Source: JAXLYE01 sp046351595
GTDB lineage: Bacteria > Myxococcota_A > Polyangia > Palsa-1104 > JAEUJZ01
NCBI GenBank assembly: GCA_046351595.1
Contig: JAXLYE010000001.1
Coordinates: 1,984,001-2,048,000, forward strand
Direction of reading: 5' to 3'
Length of the DNA: 64,000 nucleotides
Shown here: in pieces, positions 1 to 11,206 of the stretch
Numbering within the stretch: position 1 is the stretch's first letter
How the letters are laid out: every line of letters begins with the position of its first letter
Translations under genes and position numbers: made by a program
Notes under the pieces: generated by a model
The model's input: only the letters and a program-made list of their open reading frames with translations
The model's database searches: none
Told to the model about the DNA's origin: nothing

Positions 1-2
1 CC

Positions 3-329
3 GAGCCGTTCCCGTACATGAAGCTGATCTTCGTGCGCCACCCGCAGCACCCGGTGCCGCGCTCCGAGCTCCTGCACTTCATCGCCCGCGGCCTGGCCAA
101 GCGGCCCGAAGACCGCTTCCAGAGCGTCATCGAGATGATCGCCGAGCTGCAGCGCCTCATCGACGGCCGCTGCGGCGTGCGCTGCCCGGCGACGCTGGCC
201 AAGCGCTCGCTGCGCGAGGTGGCGAGCTTCGTCGACCGCTTCCCCAAGCTCTCGCCGTTCGTCTTCTACCCGGCGGTGATGTTCCTGCTGTTCTGCGTCG
301 CCTCGACGCTGTACCGCCTGCTCTTGTGA
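3..329 (+). CDS. C-terminal end of a Ser/Thr protein kinase (5' truncated by window)
   Basis: The reading frame is open from the first bases, so the start lies upstream of the window. The visible 108 residues begin near the end of a eukaryotic-type kinase C-lobe. The stretch ARGLAKRPEDRFQSVIEM carries the invariant arginine region of subdomain XI, where most bacterial Ser/Thr kinases have a segment like LAKDPxxRpxs. After about 40 polar residues comes a hydrophobic segment (about the last 22 residues, SPFVFYPAVMFLLFCVAS), so the kinase is probably tail-anchored in the inner membrane with a cytoplasmic catalytic domain. Substrate unknown. The catalytic loop is outside the window and cannot be checked. 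Confidence 0.85.
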   Translation, partial: EPFPYMKLIFVRHPQHPVPRSELLHFIARGLAKRPEDRFQSVIEMIAELQRLIDGRCGVRCPATLAKRSLREVASFVDRFPKLSPFVFYPAVMFLLFCVASTLYRLLL

Positions 330-331
330 GC

Positions 332-337
332 TATAGT
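332..337 (+). promoter_or_regulatory. -10-like TATAGT directly before trmFO start
   Basis: TATAGT is followed by six bases and then GTG at 344. The spacing matches a transcript that starts at, or one base before, the start codon, so it would be leaderless. The same arrangement recurs at many genes in the window. No good -35 hexamer is obvious. Confidence 0.45.
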
Positions 338-343
338 CGCGGC

Positions 344-1786
<1,443 letters not shown>

Positions 1787-1804
<18 letters not shown>

Positions 1805-2464
1805 CGCCGCCAGCTCGGCCTCCTGGGCGCTCGCCTCGTCCGCTTCGAGGCGGGCGCGGCGCAGGTCGGTGAAGCGCAGGTACGCCCTCTCGAGGGCGGC
1901 CCCGAGCGCCTCGAGGTCCGCGCCGTCGCCGCGCCGGTGCAGCTCGCGCCGCAGGTCCGGGCACAGGTAGCGGACGCACAGGTTGGGGCGGTCGCGCGCC
2001 GCGAGCGAGCAGCCGGTGGGGCCGCGGAACGAGCAGCCGGCGTGCTCGCCGTCGGGCAGCCGCAGATCGCCGGGGCGCGTGCCGGCCTGGCGCAGCGCCG
2101 CCACCTCGTCGTCATTGAAGGCGTCCGCGGTCTGCAGGCCGCAGCAGTGGCCGCCCGAGAAGCGGCCGTGCGGCAGCGGGTGGCCGACGGCGCAGCGGGT
2201 GCACGAGCGGACCGCGCCGAGCTTCTCGACGAGCTCCTCGCGCAGCCGGCGCAGCTCGATCGCGGCGGCGCGCTCCTCGGCGCCGACCTGACCCGGGCCC
2301 GGGCCCGGCTCGGCCGCGAGCCGCCGCCGCAGCGCCAGCACCTCGTCGGCGCGCGACCGCGGCTGGCGCAGCCGATCGAGCGCGTAACGCGGCAGGCAGC
2401 CGGGCCCCGAGCGGGACCCCGCGTGAAGGACGCGTCGCAGCAGGTCTTGGACCGGGATCAGCAC
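1787..2464 (-). CDS. YkgJ-family zinc/iron-chelating cysteine-cluster protein
   Basis: 225 aa if started at GTG 2464; a TTG at 2500 would add 12 residues. Cysteines fall at about 88, 91, 107, 108, 144, 152, 163 and 168, in the pattern CTRC, GGHCCG, GCSFRGPTGCSL and CVRYLC. This is the cysteine cluster of the YkgJ/UPF0153 family, thought to bind zinc or iron. The N-terminal part is charged and helical (rich in Arg, Leu, Glu), possibly coiled coil. The start is supported by CATTGT ending six bases upstream. Function unknown. It is convergent with, and overlaps the end of, trmFO. Confidence 0.75.
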
Positions 2465-2538
2465 CCGCACACAATGGCGAAAAAGCCGCCCGAACAGCAA
2501 GTGACACGGAGCGAACCTGCGTGCTAGGGTGCCGGGCG

Positions 2539-3591
2539 TTGCGGATTGTGCTCCTGCTCGGCCTCGAGGTGGCCTGTTTTATCGTCGTGGTGAGCGGGGT
2601 CCTGCGCCTCCTTTCGCGCCCGTCCGCTGCGCCCGGCGTCGTCGCCAGCGCTGCCGGTGGGCGGCCGGGCGCGCGCTTCGTGCCGTCGCTGCCGAGCCGC
2701 CTGGACGACGAGCTGATCCGCCCCGCGACCGACGCCCGCGGCACGTTCCTGGGCATGGCGGACGAGCTCTTGCTCAAGCGCCTCAAGGACGCGCAGGTCA
2801 AGACCGTGCGCTTCAACAAGGGCGGCAGCTCGATCTCGTGCCGCATCGACTTTGCCGACGGCAGCCGCGCCTCGTTCAAGCCGACGCAGACCAACCCGCA
2901 GTCGGTGCCGCGCAAGGAGGCGGCGGCCTACCGCATCGGCCGCCTGCTCGGGCTGTCGGTGATCGCGCCGGCGCTGCTGCGGCCGCTCGGTCAGCGCGAC
3001 CTCTTCGGCAAGCTGCACCCCGACTCGGAGTGGGCGCGCGACCGCCTCGAGCGCGAGACGCTGTTCGACGAGCGCGGCGAGACCGTGGGCGCGCTCATGT
3101 ACTGGATCCCCCAGGTCGTCGACCTGCACCTCGACACCACCGACGGCATCCTGGCCTGGGCCGAGCAGCTCTCGCAGGAGGGCTCGACGCCGCCCGAGCG
3201 CGCGCCGCTCCTGGCCCAGCTCTCGACGCTGCTGCTCTTTGACCTCTTGCAGAACAACTACGACCGCTTCTCGGGCGGCAACCTGCTCGGCTCGCCCGAC
3301 GGGCGGACCCTTTACTTCATGGACAACGCCATCGGCTTCCAGACCGATCCCGACGGCCACCAGCGCTGCTGGAGCTACCTCAAGCGCGCGCAGCGCTTCT
3401 CGCGTCGCTTCGTCGGCGCGCTGCGGCGGCTCGAGCGCCCGGCCCTCGTCGAGGCCCTGCGCGACCCCGGCGGCCCGCTGCTCACCGACGAGGAGCTCGA
3501 CGCGCTCATGGCCCGCCGCGACCGCGCCCTGCGCTACGTCGACCGCCTGATCGAGCAGCACGGCGAGCCCGCGGTGCTCGCCTTTCCTTGA
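2539..3591 (+). CDS. FAM20/four-jointed-like secretory kinase, membrane-anchored
   Basis: 350 aa. An N-terminal signal-anchor (LRIVLLLGLEVACFIVVVSG) precedes a domain with the landmarks of the FAM20C/four-jointed kinase family. SFKP (K114) would be the ATP-binding lysine. RKEAAAYRIGRLLGL (E127) resembles the family helix that precedes a VPP-like strand. NNYDRFSGGN (D242, N248) is a catalytic-loop equivalent, and YFMDNAIGF (D262) matches the metal-binding LDNGxGF motif. Animal members phosphorylate secreted proteins or glycans; the bacterial substrate is unknown. The signal-anchor would put the domain outside the cytoplasm. Start: TTG 2539 has TAGGGT ending eight bases before it; GTG 2521 with a CGGAG site is an alternative adding six residues. 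A CotH or HipA/PI4K-like relative is possible. Confidence 0.65.
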   Translation: MRIVLLLGLEVACFIVVVSGVLRLLSRPSAAPGVVASAAGGRPGARFVPSLPSRLDDELIRPATDARGTFLGMADELLLKRLKDAQVKTVRFNKGGSSISCRIDFADGSRASFKPTQTNPQSVPRKEAAAYRIGRLLGLSVIAPALLRPLGQRDLFGKLHPDSEWARDRLERETLFDERGETVGALMYWIPQVVDLHLDTTDGILAWAEQLSQEGSTPPERAPLLAQLSTLLLFDLLQNNYDRFSGGNLLGSPDGRTLYFMDNAIGFQTDPDGHQRCWSYLKRAQRFSRRFVGALRRLERPALVEALRDPGGPLLTDEELDALMARRDRALRYVDRLIEQHGEPAVLAFP

Positions 3592-3606
3592 AGCCGAGGC
3601 CCGCGC

Positions 3607-4431
3607 CTACTCGAACAGCAGGCGGCTGTAGCGCTCGGCCCACGGCTCGCCGTAGATCTTGGCCAGCCGCTGGCGCGGACCGAACTTGTGGAAGGTCAGA
3701 AAGACCTGCTCCTGCGCCTCGCCCGAGCGGCCCGGCGCCGGATCCTGCAGGCTGCTCACGTACGCGGCCATGGCCTGCGACAGCGCGCCGAAGCCCTCTT
3801 CGATCTGCGCCGGCCGCAGCTTGGCGTGCAGGCCGTGCCCCGAGCCGAGCTTGCCGACCCACGCCGGCCCGGCGCCGCTGCCCAGCCGGAAGAACGCCGG
3901 CCGCAGCGCATCGAGCACACCCTGCGTCTGCCACTCGCGCCCGTACACGTCCGCGTTCACCGAGACGCGCACCGGCAGCGCCATGAGGTCCGCGAAGAAA
4001 CACGGCGCGTCGATCTCGTGCACCGGCAGCAGCGTCAGCGCCAGCCCCTCGATCAGCGGCAGCCCGACCGGGCGCAGCTCGATGTGGCTCAGCACCACCT
4101 TGCGCAGCCGGCCGCCCTGCCACGCCTCGGTGCGCACGCGGCCCAGGCCCAGCGGCGCCGTGCGCTCGGCCAGCTCGGCGTCGACCGGCAGCGGCGTCAG
4201 CTGGAGCTGCTCGGCGAGCCGCGCCCGCAGCCCCGCGACCATGCCCGCGACGTCGGCCTCGCGCCGCGCCCGCAGGTCGGTTTCGAGCGAGCGCGCCCGC
4301 TGCGCCAGCTCGCCTCCGAGCTGACCGACGACCTGGCCGACGGCCTGCCGGCTCGACAGGATGCTCTGGCCGATGCGCAGGGCGAGCTTCATGCCCCACT
4401 CGCTGGGGCTGGGACGGCTGGGTTTTTCCAT
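3607..4431 (-). CDS. Ferredoxin-dependent bilin reductase (HY2/PcyA) superfamily protein
   Basis: 274 aa. The C-terminal two thirds follow the PcyA/HY2 pattern. RKVVLSHIELRP (residues 110-121) aligns with the PcyA segment FRKMHLEL. ALTLLP, then EIDAPCFFADLMALPVRVSV (139-158), aligns with the segment carrying the catalytic aspartate (here D148). The C-terminus AKIYGEPWAERYSRLLFE aligns with PcyA's EKAFG-WAE-Y-VLFD end. By this hand alignment PcyA His74, Glu76 and Asp105 are retained (H116, E118, D148), while His88 is replaced by Ala131. Family enzymes reduce biliverdin with electrons from ferredoxin. The N-terminal 75 residues are helical and unfamiliar. The ATG at 4431 has TAGCCT ending seven bases upstream. 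No heme oxygenase, phytochrome or ferredoxin gene lies in the window, so the substrate is open. Confidence 0.65.
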   Translation of the reverse strand: MEKPSRPSPSEWGMKLALRIGQSILSSRQAVGQVVGQLGGELAQRARSLETDLRARREADVAGMVAGLRARLAEQLQLTPLPVDAELAERTAPLGLGRVRTEAWQGGRLRKVVLSHIELRPVGLPLIEGLALTLLPVHEIDAPCFFADLMALPVRVSVNADVYGREWQTQGVLDALRPAFFRLGSGAGPAWVGKLGSGHGLHAKLRPAQIEEGFGALSQAMAAYVSSLQDPAPGRSGEAQEQVFLTFHKFGPRQRLAKIYGEPWAERYSRLLFE

Positions 4432-4438
4432 GACGCGC

Positions 4439-4444
4439 AGGCTA
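4439..4444 (-). promoter_or_regulatory. -10-like TAGCCT before the bilin-reductase-like gene
   Basis: Read on the minus strand, TAGCCT is followed by seven bases and the ATG at 4431. This is the leaderless-type arrangement seen repeatedly in this window. No Shine-Dalgarno sequence is present. Confidence 0.4.
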
Positions 4445-4677
4445 CGTGAAACCGCACCGCCGGGCAATCGGCCGTCCGCTCGGGCCTGGCGCGGCGGCGG
4501 CTCCGGCGTCAAAAAACTGAGGACGCGGCGCCCCGCAACCGTCGCTGCCAGGCCGGCTTCCGCAGGGATCCCGCGGGCTTCGGCCGCCTCGGCCCGCGCC
4601 CGCCCGCCGCGATCGCGCTGCGGAACGGACCTTGCTCGAAATCGATGCAACCACGCACCCAAGCAAGGAGATCCACC

Positions 4678-5616
4678 ATGCGGACGCAAACGCTCGGCTC
4701 ACGGCGGCCCCAGACTCTGGCAACCCTCGCCACCCTCGCCTCGCTCGCGCTCTCCCTCGCGGCCGGCTGCGACGGCGGCGGCGGAGTGATGTGCAGCTAC
4801 GACGGCAAGGTCTACAAGCCCGGCGACTCGTTCCCCTCGAGCGACGGCTGCAACAGCTGCGGCTGCACCGCCGACGGCAGCGTCGCCTGCACCCTGCGCG
4901 CCTGCCTCGACAAGACCTGCCTGTACGAGGGCAAGGTCTACAACCCCGGCGACTCGTTCCCCGCGAGCGACGGCTGCAACACCTGCACCTGCGGCACCGA
5001 CGGCACGGTCGGCTGCACCAAGAAGCTGTGCACCATGCCAGCGGCGACGAGCTGGCTGATCAAGGCGCCGGTGCAGTGCGGCCAGAACCCCTGGCAGCTC
5101 GTCACCAGCAAGGGCGACGGCACGACGCCCACCTACCCGGATCCCGAGGTCGCGCAGATCGACAACTTCTTCGAGGACAAGGGCATCGATCTCGTCGAGG
5201 TCGGGCTGATCTACCCGCCGATGCCGCTCGGCGCCTGCACCGCCTGCACCTGCCCGCGCGGCGACTTCCTGCTGGTGCGCGCCCGCGCCGCCGACGCCAG
5301 CCGCCTCGTCGCCGAGTTCGGCTTCAGCACCGTCGGGGACGCCGACGCGCTCGGCTACACGCCGCGGCAGTGCGACACCAACCCGTGGACGCCGGCCCGC
5401 CCCGCCGGCAGCCGCGCCGAGGCCGAGAGCGCGTCGGCCTGGACCGCCAGCCAGGGCGCGCCGCTCAGCAAGGGCGGCTTCGTCTCGCTGACCACGCCGG
5501 CGGCGGTGTGCCTGGCCTGCTCGTGCCCGCGCGGCGACCGCCTGGTCGGCTTCCCCGCGAGCGCCACCAGCGCCGGCAGGCTCACCGCCCTGTCGTTCTC
5601 GACGCTGCCGCGCTAG
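4678..5616 (+). CDS. Lipoprotein with two VWC-like cysteine repeats and a duplicated C-terminal domain
   Basis: 312 aa. A signal peptide ends in a lipobox (LSLAAGC, C31). Residues about 38-115 hold two near-identical six-cysteine units beginning CSYDGKVYKPGDSFPSSDGC and CLYEGKVYNPGDSFPASDGC, like von Willebrand factor C / chordin-type repeats. The rest is also a duplication: each half starts with a Q-C-x-x-NPW motif and ends with a CTACTCPRGDFLLV or CLACSCPRGDRLVG motif followed by a Ser/Ala-rich tail. Probably an outer-membrane or surface protein stabilised by disulfides; partner unknown. Start: the ATG at 4678 has a strong AAGGAG site nine bases upstream. An upstream ATG at 4645 lacks one. 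Confidence 0.8.
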   Translation: MRTQTLGSRRPQTLATLATLASLALSLAAGCDGGGGVMCSYDGKVYKPGDSFPSSDGCNSCGCTADGSVACTLRACLDKTCLYEGKVYNPGDSFPASDGCNTCTCGTDGTVGCTKKLCTMPAATSWLIKAPVQCGQNPWQLVTSKGDGTTPTYPDPEVAQIDNFFEDKGIDLVEVGLIYPPMPLGACTACTCPRGDFLLVRARAADASRLVAEFGFSTVGDADALGYTPRQCDTNPWTPARPAGSRAEAESASAWTASQGAPLSKGGFVSLTTPAAVCLACSCPRGDRLVGFPASATSAGRLTALSFSTLPR

Positions 5617-5663
5617 CCCATCCGCCTGCAGCCCGCCTGCCGTCTGCCCGCTGTCCGGCCGCT

Positions 5664-5736
5664 GTCCGATACAACGGACGGCGTCCGGTAGAACGGACAA
5701 TATCTGTTTTAACGGATTCTGTCTGTTTTAACAGAA
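5664..5736. repeat. Four 16-bp palindromes at exact 19-bp spacing (operator-like array)
   Basis: Four imperfect palindromes start at 5664, 5683, 5702 and 5721: GTCCGATACAACGGAC, GTCCGGTAGAACGGAC, ATCTGTTTTAACGGAT and GTCTGTTTTAACAGAA. Each has a dyad of the form TCyG-N6-CrGA. Where one side changes (CCG to CTG) the other side changes to match in the last copy (CGG to CAG), so the symmetry is kept. The array lies between the VWC lipoprotein and the amidohydrolase lipoprotein, about 45 bp upstream of a likely promoter for the latter. A bank of binding sites for a dimeric regulator is the simplest reading. Confidence 0.6.
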
Positions 5737-5781
5737 ATACCCTCGCAGAGCCCCCTCTCGCAGCCAGGTCGCACGAATTTT

Positions 5782-5808
5782 TTGAGCTGGCATTGCGCAT
5801 GCTAGGCT
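5782..5808 (+). promoter_or_regulatory. Putative promoter for the amidohydrolase lipoprotein
   Basis: TAGGCT (5803-5808) is a plausible -10 with TTGAGC (5782-5787) as a weak -35 at a short 15-bp spacing. It would give a leader of roughly 35 bases containing the GGAGG site of the gene at 5851. The palindrome array sits just upstream. Confidence 0.35.
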
Positions 5809-5850
5809 CCGGCCACGATTCGACAAAAAGCCGCACCCGAAGGAGGGTTC

Positions 5851-8460
5851 ATGCGAGCGAGCCCATCGCGCTGGACGACGGTCTTGTTGTTGACGCCGCT
5901 GCTCGGCGCGCTGTCTTCAACCTCCGGCTGTTTTGACCCATCGTTCGACCACCCGACCCAGCCCCCCCGACCTGGGGGAGGCTCTCCCCCAGACCTCGGC
6001 AGCTCCGAGACCACGCTCGCCATCGAGTGCGGCGCGCTGCCCGATCCGCCAGCCGGCCAGCGCTGCGCGGCCACCCCCGCCAAGAACGGCAAGAAGGGCC
6101 TGCTTCTGCGCGGCGCGGTGCTGCTGCCCGACCGCGTGCTCCACGGCGGCGAGGTCCTCGTCGACGAGCAGGGCAAGATCGCCTGCGCCGCCTGCGACTG
6201 CCACAGCGACAGCGAGATCGCCGCGCTCGCGGCCGACTCGGCGCAGATCACCTGCCGCGACGGCGTCATCTCGCCCGGCCTGATCAACTCGCACGACCAC
6301 CTCGCCTTCACCAAGGCCGAGCCGGGCACCCACCCGACGCACCGCTACGACCACCGTCACGAGTGGCGCCTCGGCGTGCCCGGCGACCCCGACCGGCCCG
6401 CGATCAACGTCCCGGGCGGCGCCAACACCGCGGCCATGCAGTACGGCGAGCTGCGCCAGGTGCTGTCCGGCACCACGTCGCTGGTCGGCTCGAACCAGGT
6501 CAAGGGCCTGCTGCGCAACATCGACAGCGACAACCAGGAGGGCCTCGGCCAGAAGCCCGTCGACTACGAGACCTTCCCGCTCGGCGACTCGAGCGGCACG
6601 CGCCTGGCGAAGGGCTGCGGCTACCCCACCCTGCCGACGCCCGCCAAGCTCGCCTCCGTCGACTCCTACGCGCCGCACATCGCCGAGGGCATCAACGACG
6701 AGGCGCGCAACGAGCTCTTGTGCCTGAGCTCCAACGCCTTCTGGGGCCAGTCCGTCATCGACCGCCGCACCGCCATGATCCACGGCGTCGGCGTGACCGT
6801 GCAGGACGCGCGCCTGCTCGCCGCGCGCCAGGCCGCGGTGATCTGGTCGCCGCGCAGCAACGTCTCGCTCTACGGCAACACCGCGCCGGTGCCGATGCTC
6901 GACCGCGCCGGCGTGCTGCTGGCGCTCGGCACCGACTGGACGGCCTCGGGCTCGATGAACCTGCTGCGCGAGCTGGCGTGCGCCGCGGACCTCAACCAGA
7001 ACCAGTTCGGGCGCTACTTCTCGTCCGAGGCGCTGTGGCGCATGGCGACCCTGAACGGCGCGCTGGCCACCGCCACCGCCGACGTGATCGGGCAGCTCGT
7101 CGCGGGCTACGTCGCGGACATCGCGGTCTTCATCGGCCAGCCCAAGGCCGGGCGCCGCGATCACGCCGCGGTGGTGCGCGCCGGCGTCGAGGACGTGGCG
7201 CTGGTCCTGCGCGGCGGCCGGCCGCTGTACGGCGACGCGGCGGTCCTTGAGTCCCTGGGCGCCGACGACAGCGGCATGTGCGAGGCGCTCGACGTCTGCG
7301 GCGTCCGCAAGCGCGCGTGCGTGCAGCGCGAGACCGGCAAGAAGCTGGCCGACCTCGAGAGCTCGGCCGGCAAGCCGCTGTACACGCTGTTCGCCTGCGG
7401 CACGCCGCCCAAGGAGCCGACGTGCGTGCCCTCGCGCCCCGGAGAGTTCAGCGGCGTCCCGACGGGCGAGGACGGCGACGGCGACGGCGTCCCGAGCGGC
7501 GTCGACAACTGCCCGACGATCTTCAACCCGATCCGCCCGCTCGACCACGGCCGCCAGCCCGACTCCGACGGCGACGGCGTCGGCGACGCCTGCGATCCGT
7601 GCCCGCTCGCCCGGAACGCCACGACCTGCGGCCGCCCCGACCCCGCCGACGAGGACGGCGACGGCATCCCCAACACCACCGACAACTGCCCGCAGGCGCC
7701 GAACCCCGACCAGCGCGACGCGGATCTCGACGGTCAGGGCGACCTCTGCGACGCCTGCCCGCAGAGCGCGAACCCGATGGCCGCGGCGTGCCCGTTCACG
7801 GTCAAGGAGCTGCGCGATCCGGCGCGCGGGATGCGGCCGCCCGAGGGCACACACGTCAGGGTCAAGGACCTGCTCATCCTCGGGCTGCGCACCAAGAAGG
7901 GCTTCGGCTTCCACGCCCGCGACCTCAGCGGCGGCTCGGACTACGCCGGCATCCTGGTCTTCCTCGGCGGCGCCGCGCCGCCCAAGGCGACCGACGGCAC
8001 GCCGCTTGTGGTCGGGCACATCGTCTCGGTCACCGGCAGCTTCACGGTCTTCACGCAGCAGGACGAGATCGACGACGTCACCGAGGTGAAGATCACCGGC
8101 ATGGACCCGACCGCGGCGCAGCCGATCGACATCGCGACGCGCGAGCTCCAGCCGGGCCAGGGCTCGCCGGCCGAGCGCCTGGAGAACCTCTTGGTCCGGG
8201 TCCGCAACGTCACGATGCGCGCGCAGGTCGACCCGGCCAAGGACGACGACCTGTACATCACCGACGACATGGCCGAGATGTGCGCCGGCCCGACCGCGCC
8301 GTGCACGCGCCTGGGCGACTACCTGCTCGACGGCGACGTGCGCGACGGCAAGCCGGCGTTCATGCGCGACGCCAGGCTGTCGGCGGTGCAGGGCATCGTC
8401 AGCGGCTTCTCGAACCTGTACACCCTGGAGCCGCGCGAGACCGCGGACATGGTGCCGTAG
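5851..8460 (+). CDS. Amidohydrolase lipoprotein with thrombospondin type 3 repeats and C-terminal OB-like domain
   Basis: 869 aa. A signal peptide with lipobox-like Cys27 is followed by a Pro/Gly linker and an amidohydrolase-superfamily domain (about 80-460). It has LLRGAVLLPDRV, the metal-binding SHDHL (H148, H150), IHGVGV and LALGTDW (the C-terminal Asp of the barrel). Then come acidic calcium-binding repeats such as DGDGDGVPSGVDNCP and DSDGDGVGDACDPCP (about 540-650). The C-terminal 200 residues contain HVRVKDLLILGLR and GHIVSVTGSFTVF, an OB-fold-like pattern. Predicted to be surface-anchored and calcium-stabilised; the hydrolysed substrate is unknown. An AAGGAGG site precedes the ATG. A perfect DNA hairpin (5972-5992) lies in the linker-coding part. 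Confidence 0.8.
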   Translation: MRASPSRWTTVLLLTPLLGALSSTSGCFDPSFDHPTQPPRPGGGSPPDLGSSETTLAIECGALPDPPAGQRCAATPAKNGKKGLLLRGAVLLPDRVLHGGEVLVDEQGKIACAACDCHSDSEIAALAADSAQITCRDGVISPGLINSHDHLAFTKAEPGTHPTHRYDHRHEWRLGVPGDPDRPAINVPGGANTAAMQYGELRQVLSGTTSLVGSNQVKGLLRNIDSDNQEGLGQKPVDYETFPLGDSSGTRLAKGCGYPTLPTPAKLASVDSYAPHIAEGINDEARNELLCLSSNAFWGQSVIDRRTAMIHGVGVTVQDARLLAARQAAVIWSPRSNVSLYGNTAPVPMLDRAGVLLALGTDWTASGSMNLLRELACAADLNQNQFGRYFSSEALWRMATLNGALATATADVIGQLVAGYVADIAVFIGQPKAGRRDHAAVVRAGVEDVALVLRGGRPLYGDAAVLESLGADDSGMCEALDVCGVRKRACVQRETGKKLADLESSAGKPLYTLFACGTPPKEPTCVPSRPGEFSGVPTGEDGDGDGVPSGVDNCPTIFNPIRPLDHGRQPDSDGDGVGDACDPCPLARNATTCGRPDPADEDGDGIPNTTDNCPQAPNPDQRDADLDGQGDLCDACPQSANPMAAACPFTVKELRDPARGMRPPEGTHVRVKDLLILGLRTKKGFGFHARDLSGGSDYAGILVFLGGAAPPKATDGTPLVVGHIVSVTGSFTVFTQQDEIDDVTEVKITGMDPTAAQPIDIATRELQPGQGSPAERLENLLVRVRNVTMRAQVDPAKDDDLYITDDMAEMCAGPTAPCTRLGDYLLDGDVRDGKPAFMRDARLSAVQGIVSGFSNLYTLEPRETADMVP
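5972..5992. repeat. Perfect 9-bp hairpin inside coding sequence
   Basis: CTGGGGGAG, a three-base loop, then CTCCCCCAG. Positions 5971-5984 are identical over 14 bases to 44400-44413 in the intergenic hairpin element upstream of the GT4 gene. It encodes part of a Gly/Pro/Ser linker just after the lipobox. This may be an in-frame remnant of a small dispersed repeat. Confidence 0.4.
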
Positions 8461-8563
8461 GCCGCAGGCCCCGCTCCGGCGCCCAGACGCGGTCGGTGCT
8501 TGCGGCGAGGCGGCATCCGGGCCAGCATGCCGAGAACCAAACCTGTCCGTGTGAGCATCGCTT

Positions 8564-11194
<2,631 letters not shown>

Positions 11195-11206
11195 CCGCGC
11201 GCGGCT

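Noticed and set aside
326..329. Four-base overlap of the kinase stop with a GTG start of trmFO as translational coupling
   Set aside because: A TATAGT hexamer six bases before GTG 344 fits a separate leaderless start better, and the region between the two codons is not part of the conserved fold.
5664..5736. Small CRISPR-like or transposon end
   Set aside because: The 3-bp gaps between 16-bp palindromes are too short for spacers and no mobile-element gene is nearby. Operator array is the simpler reading.
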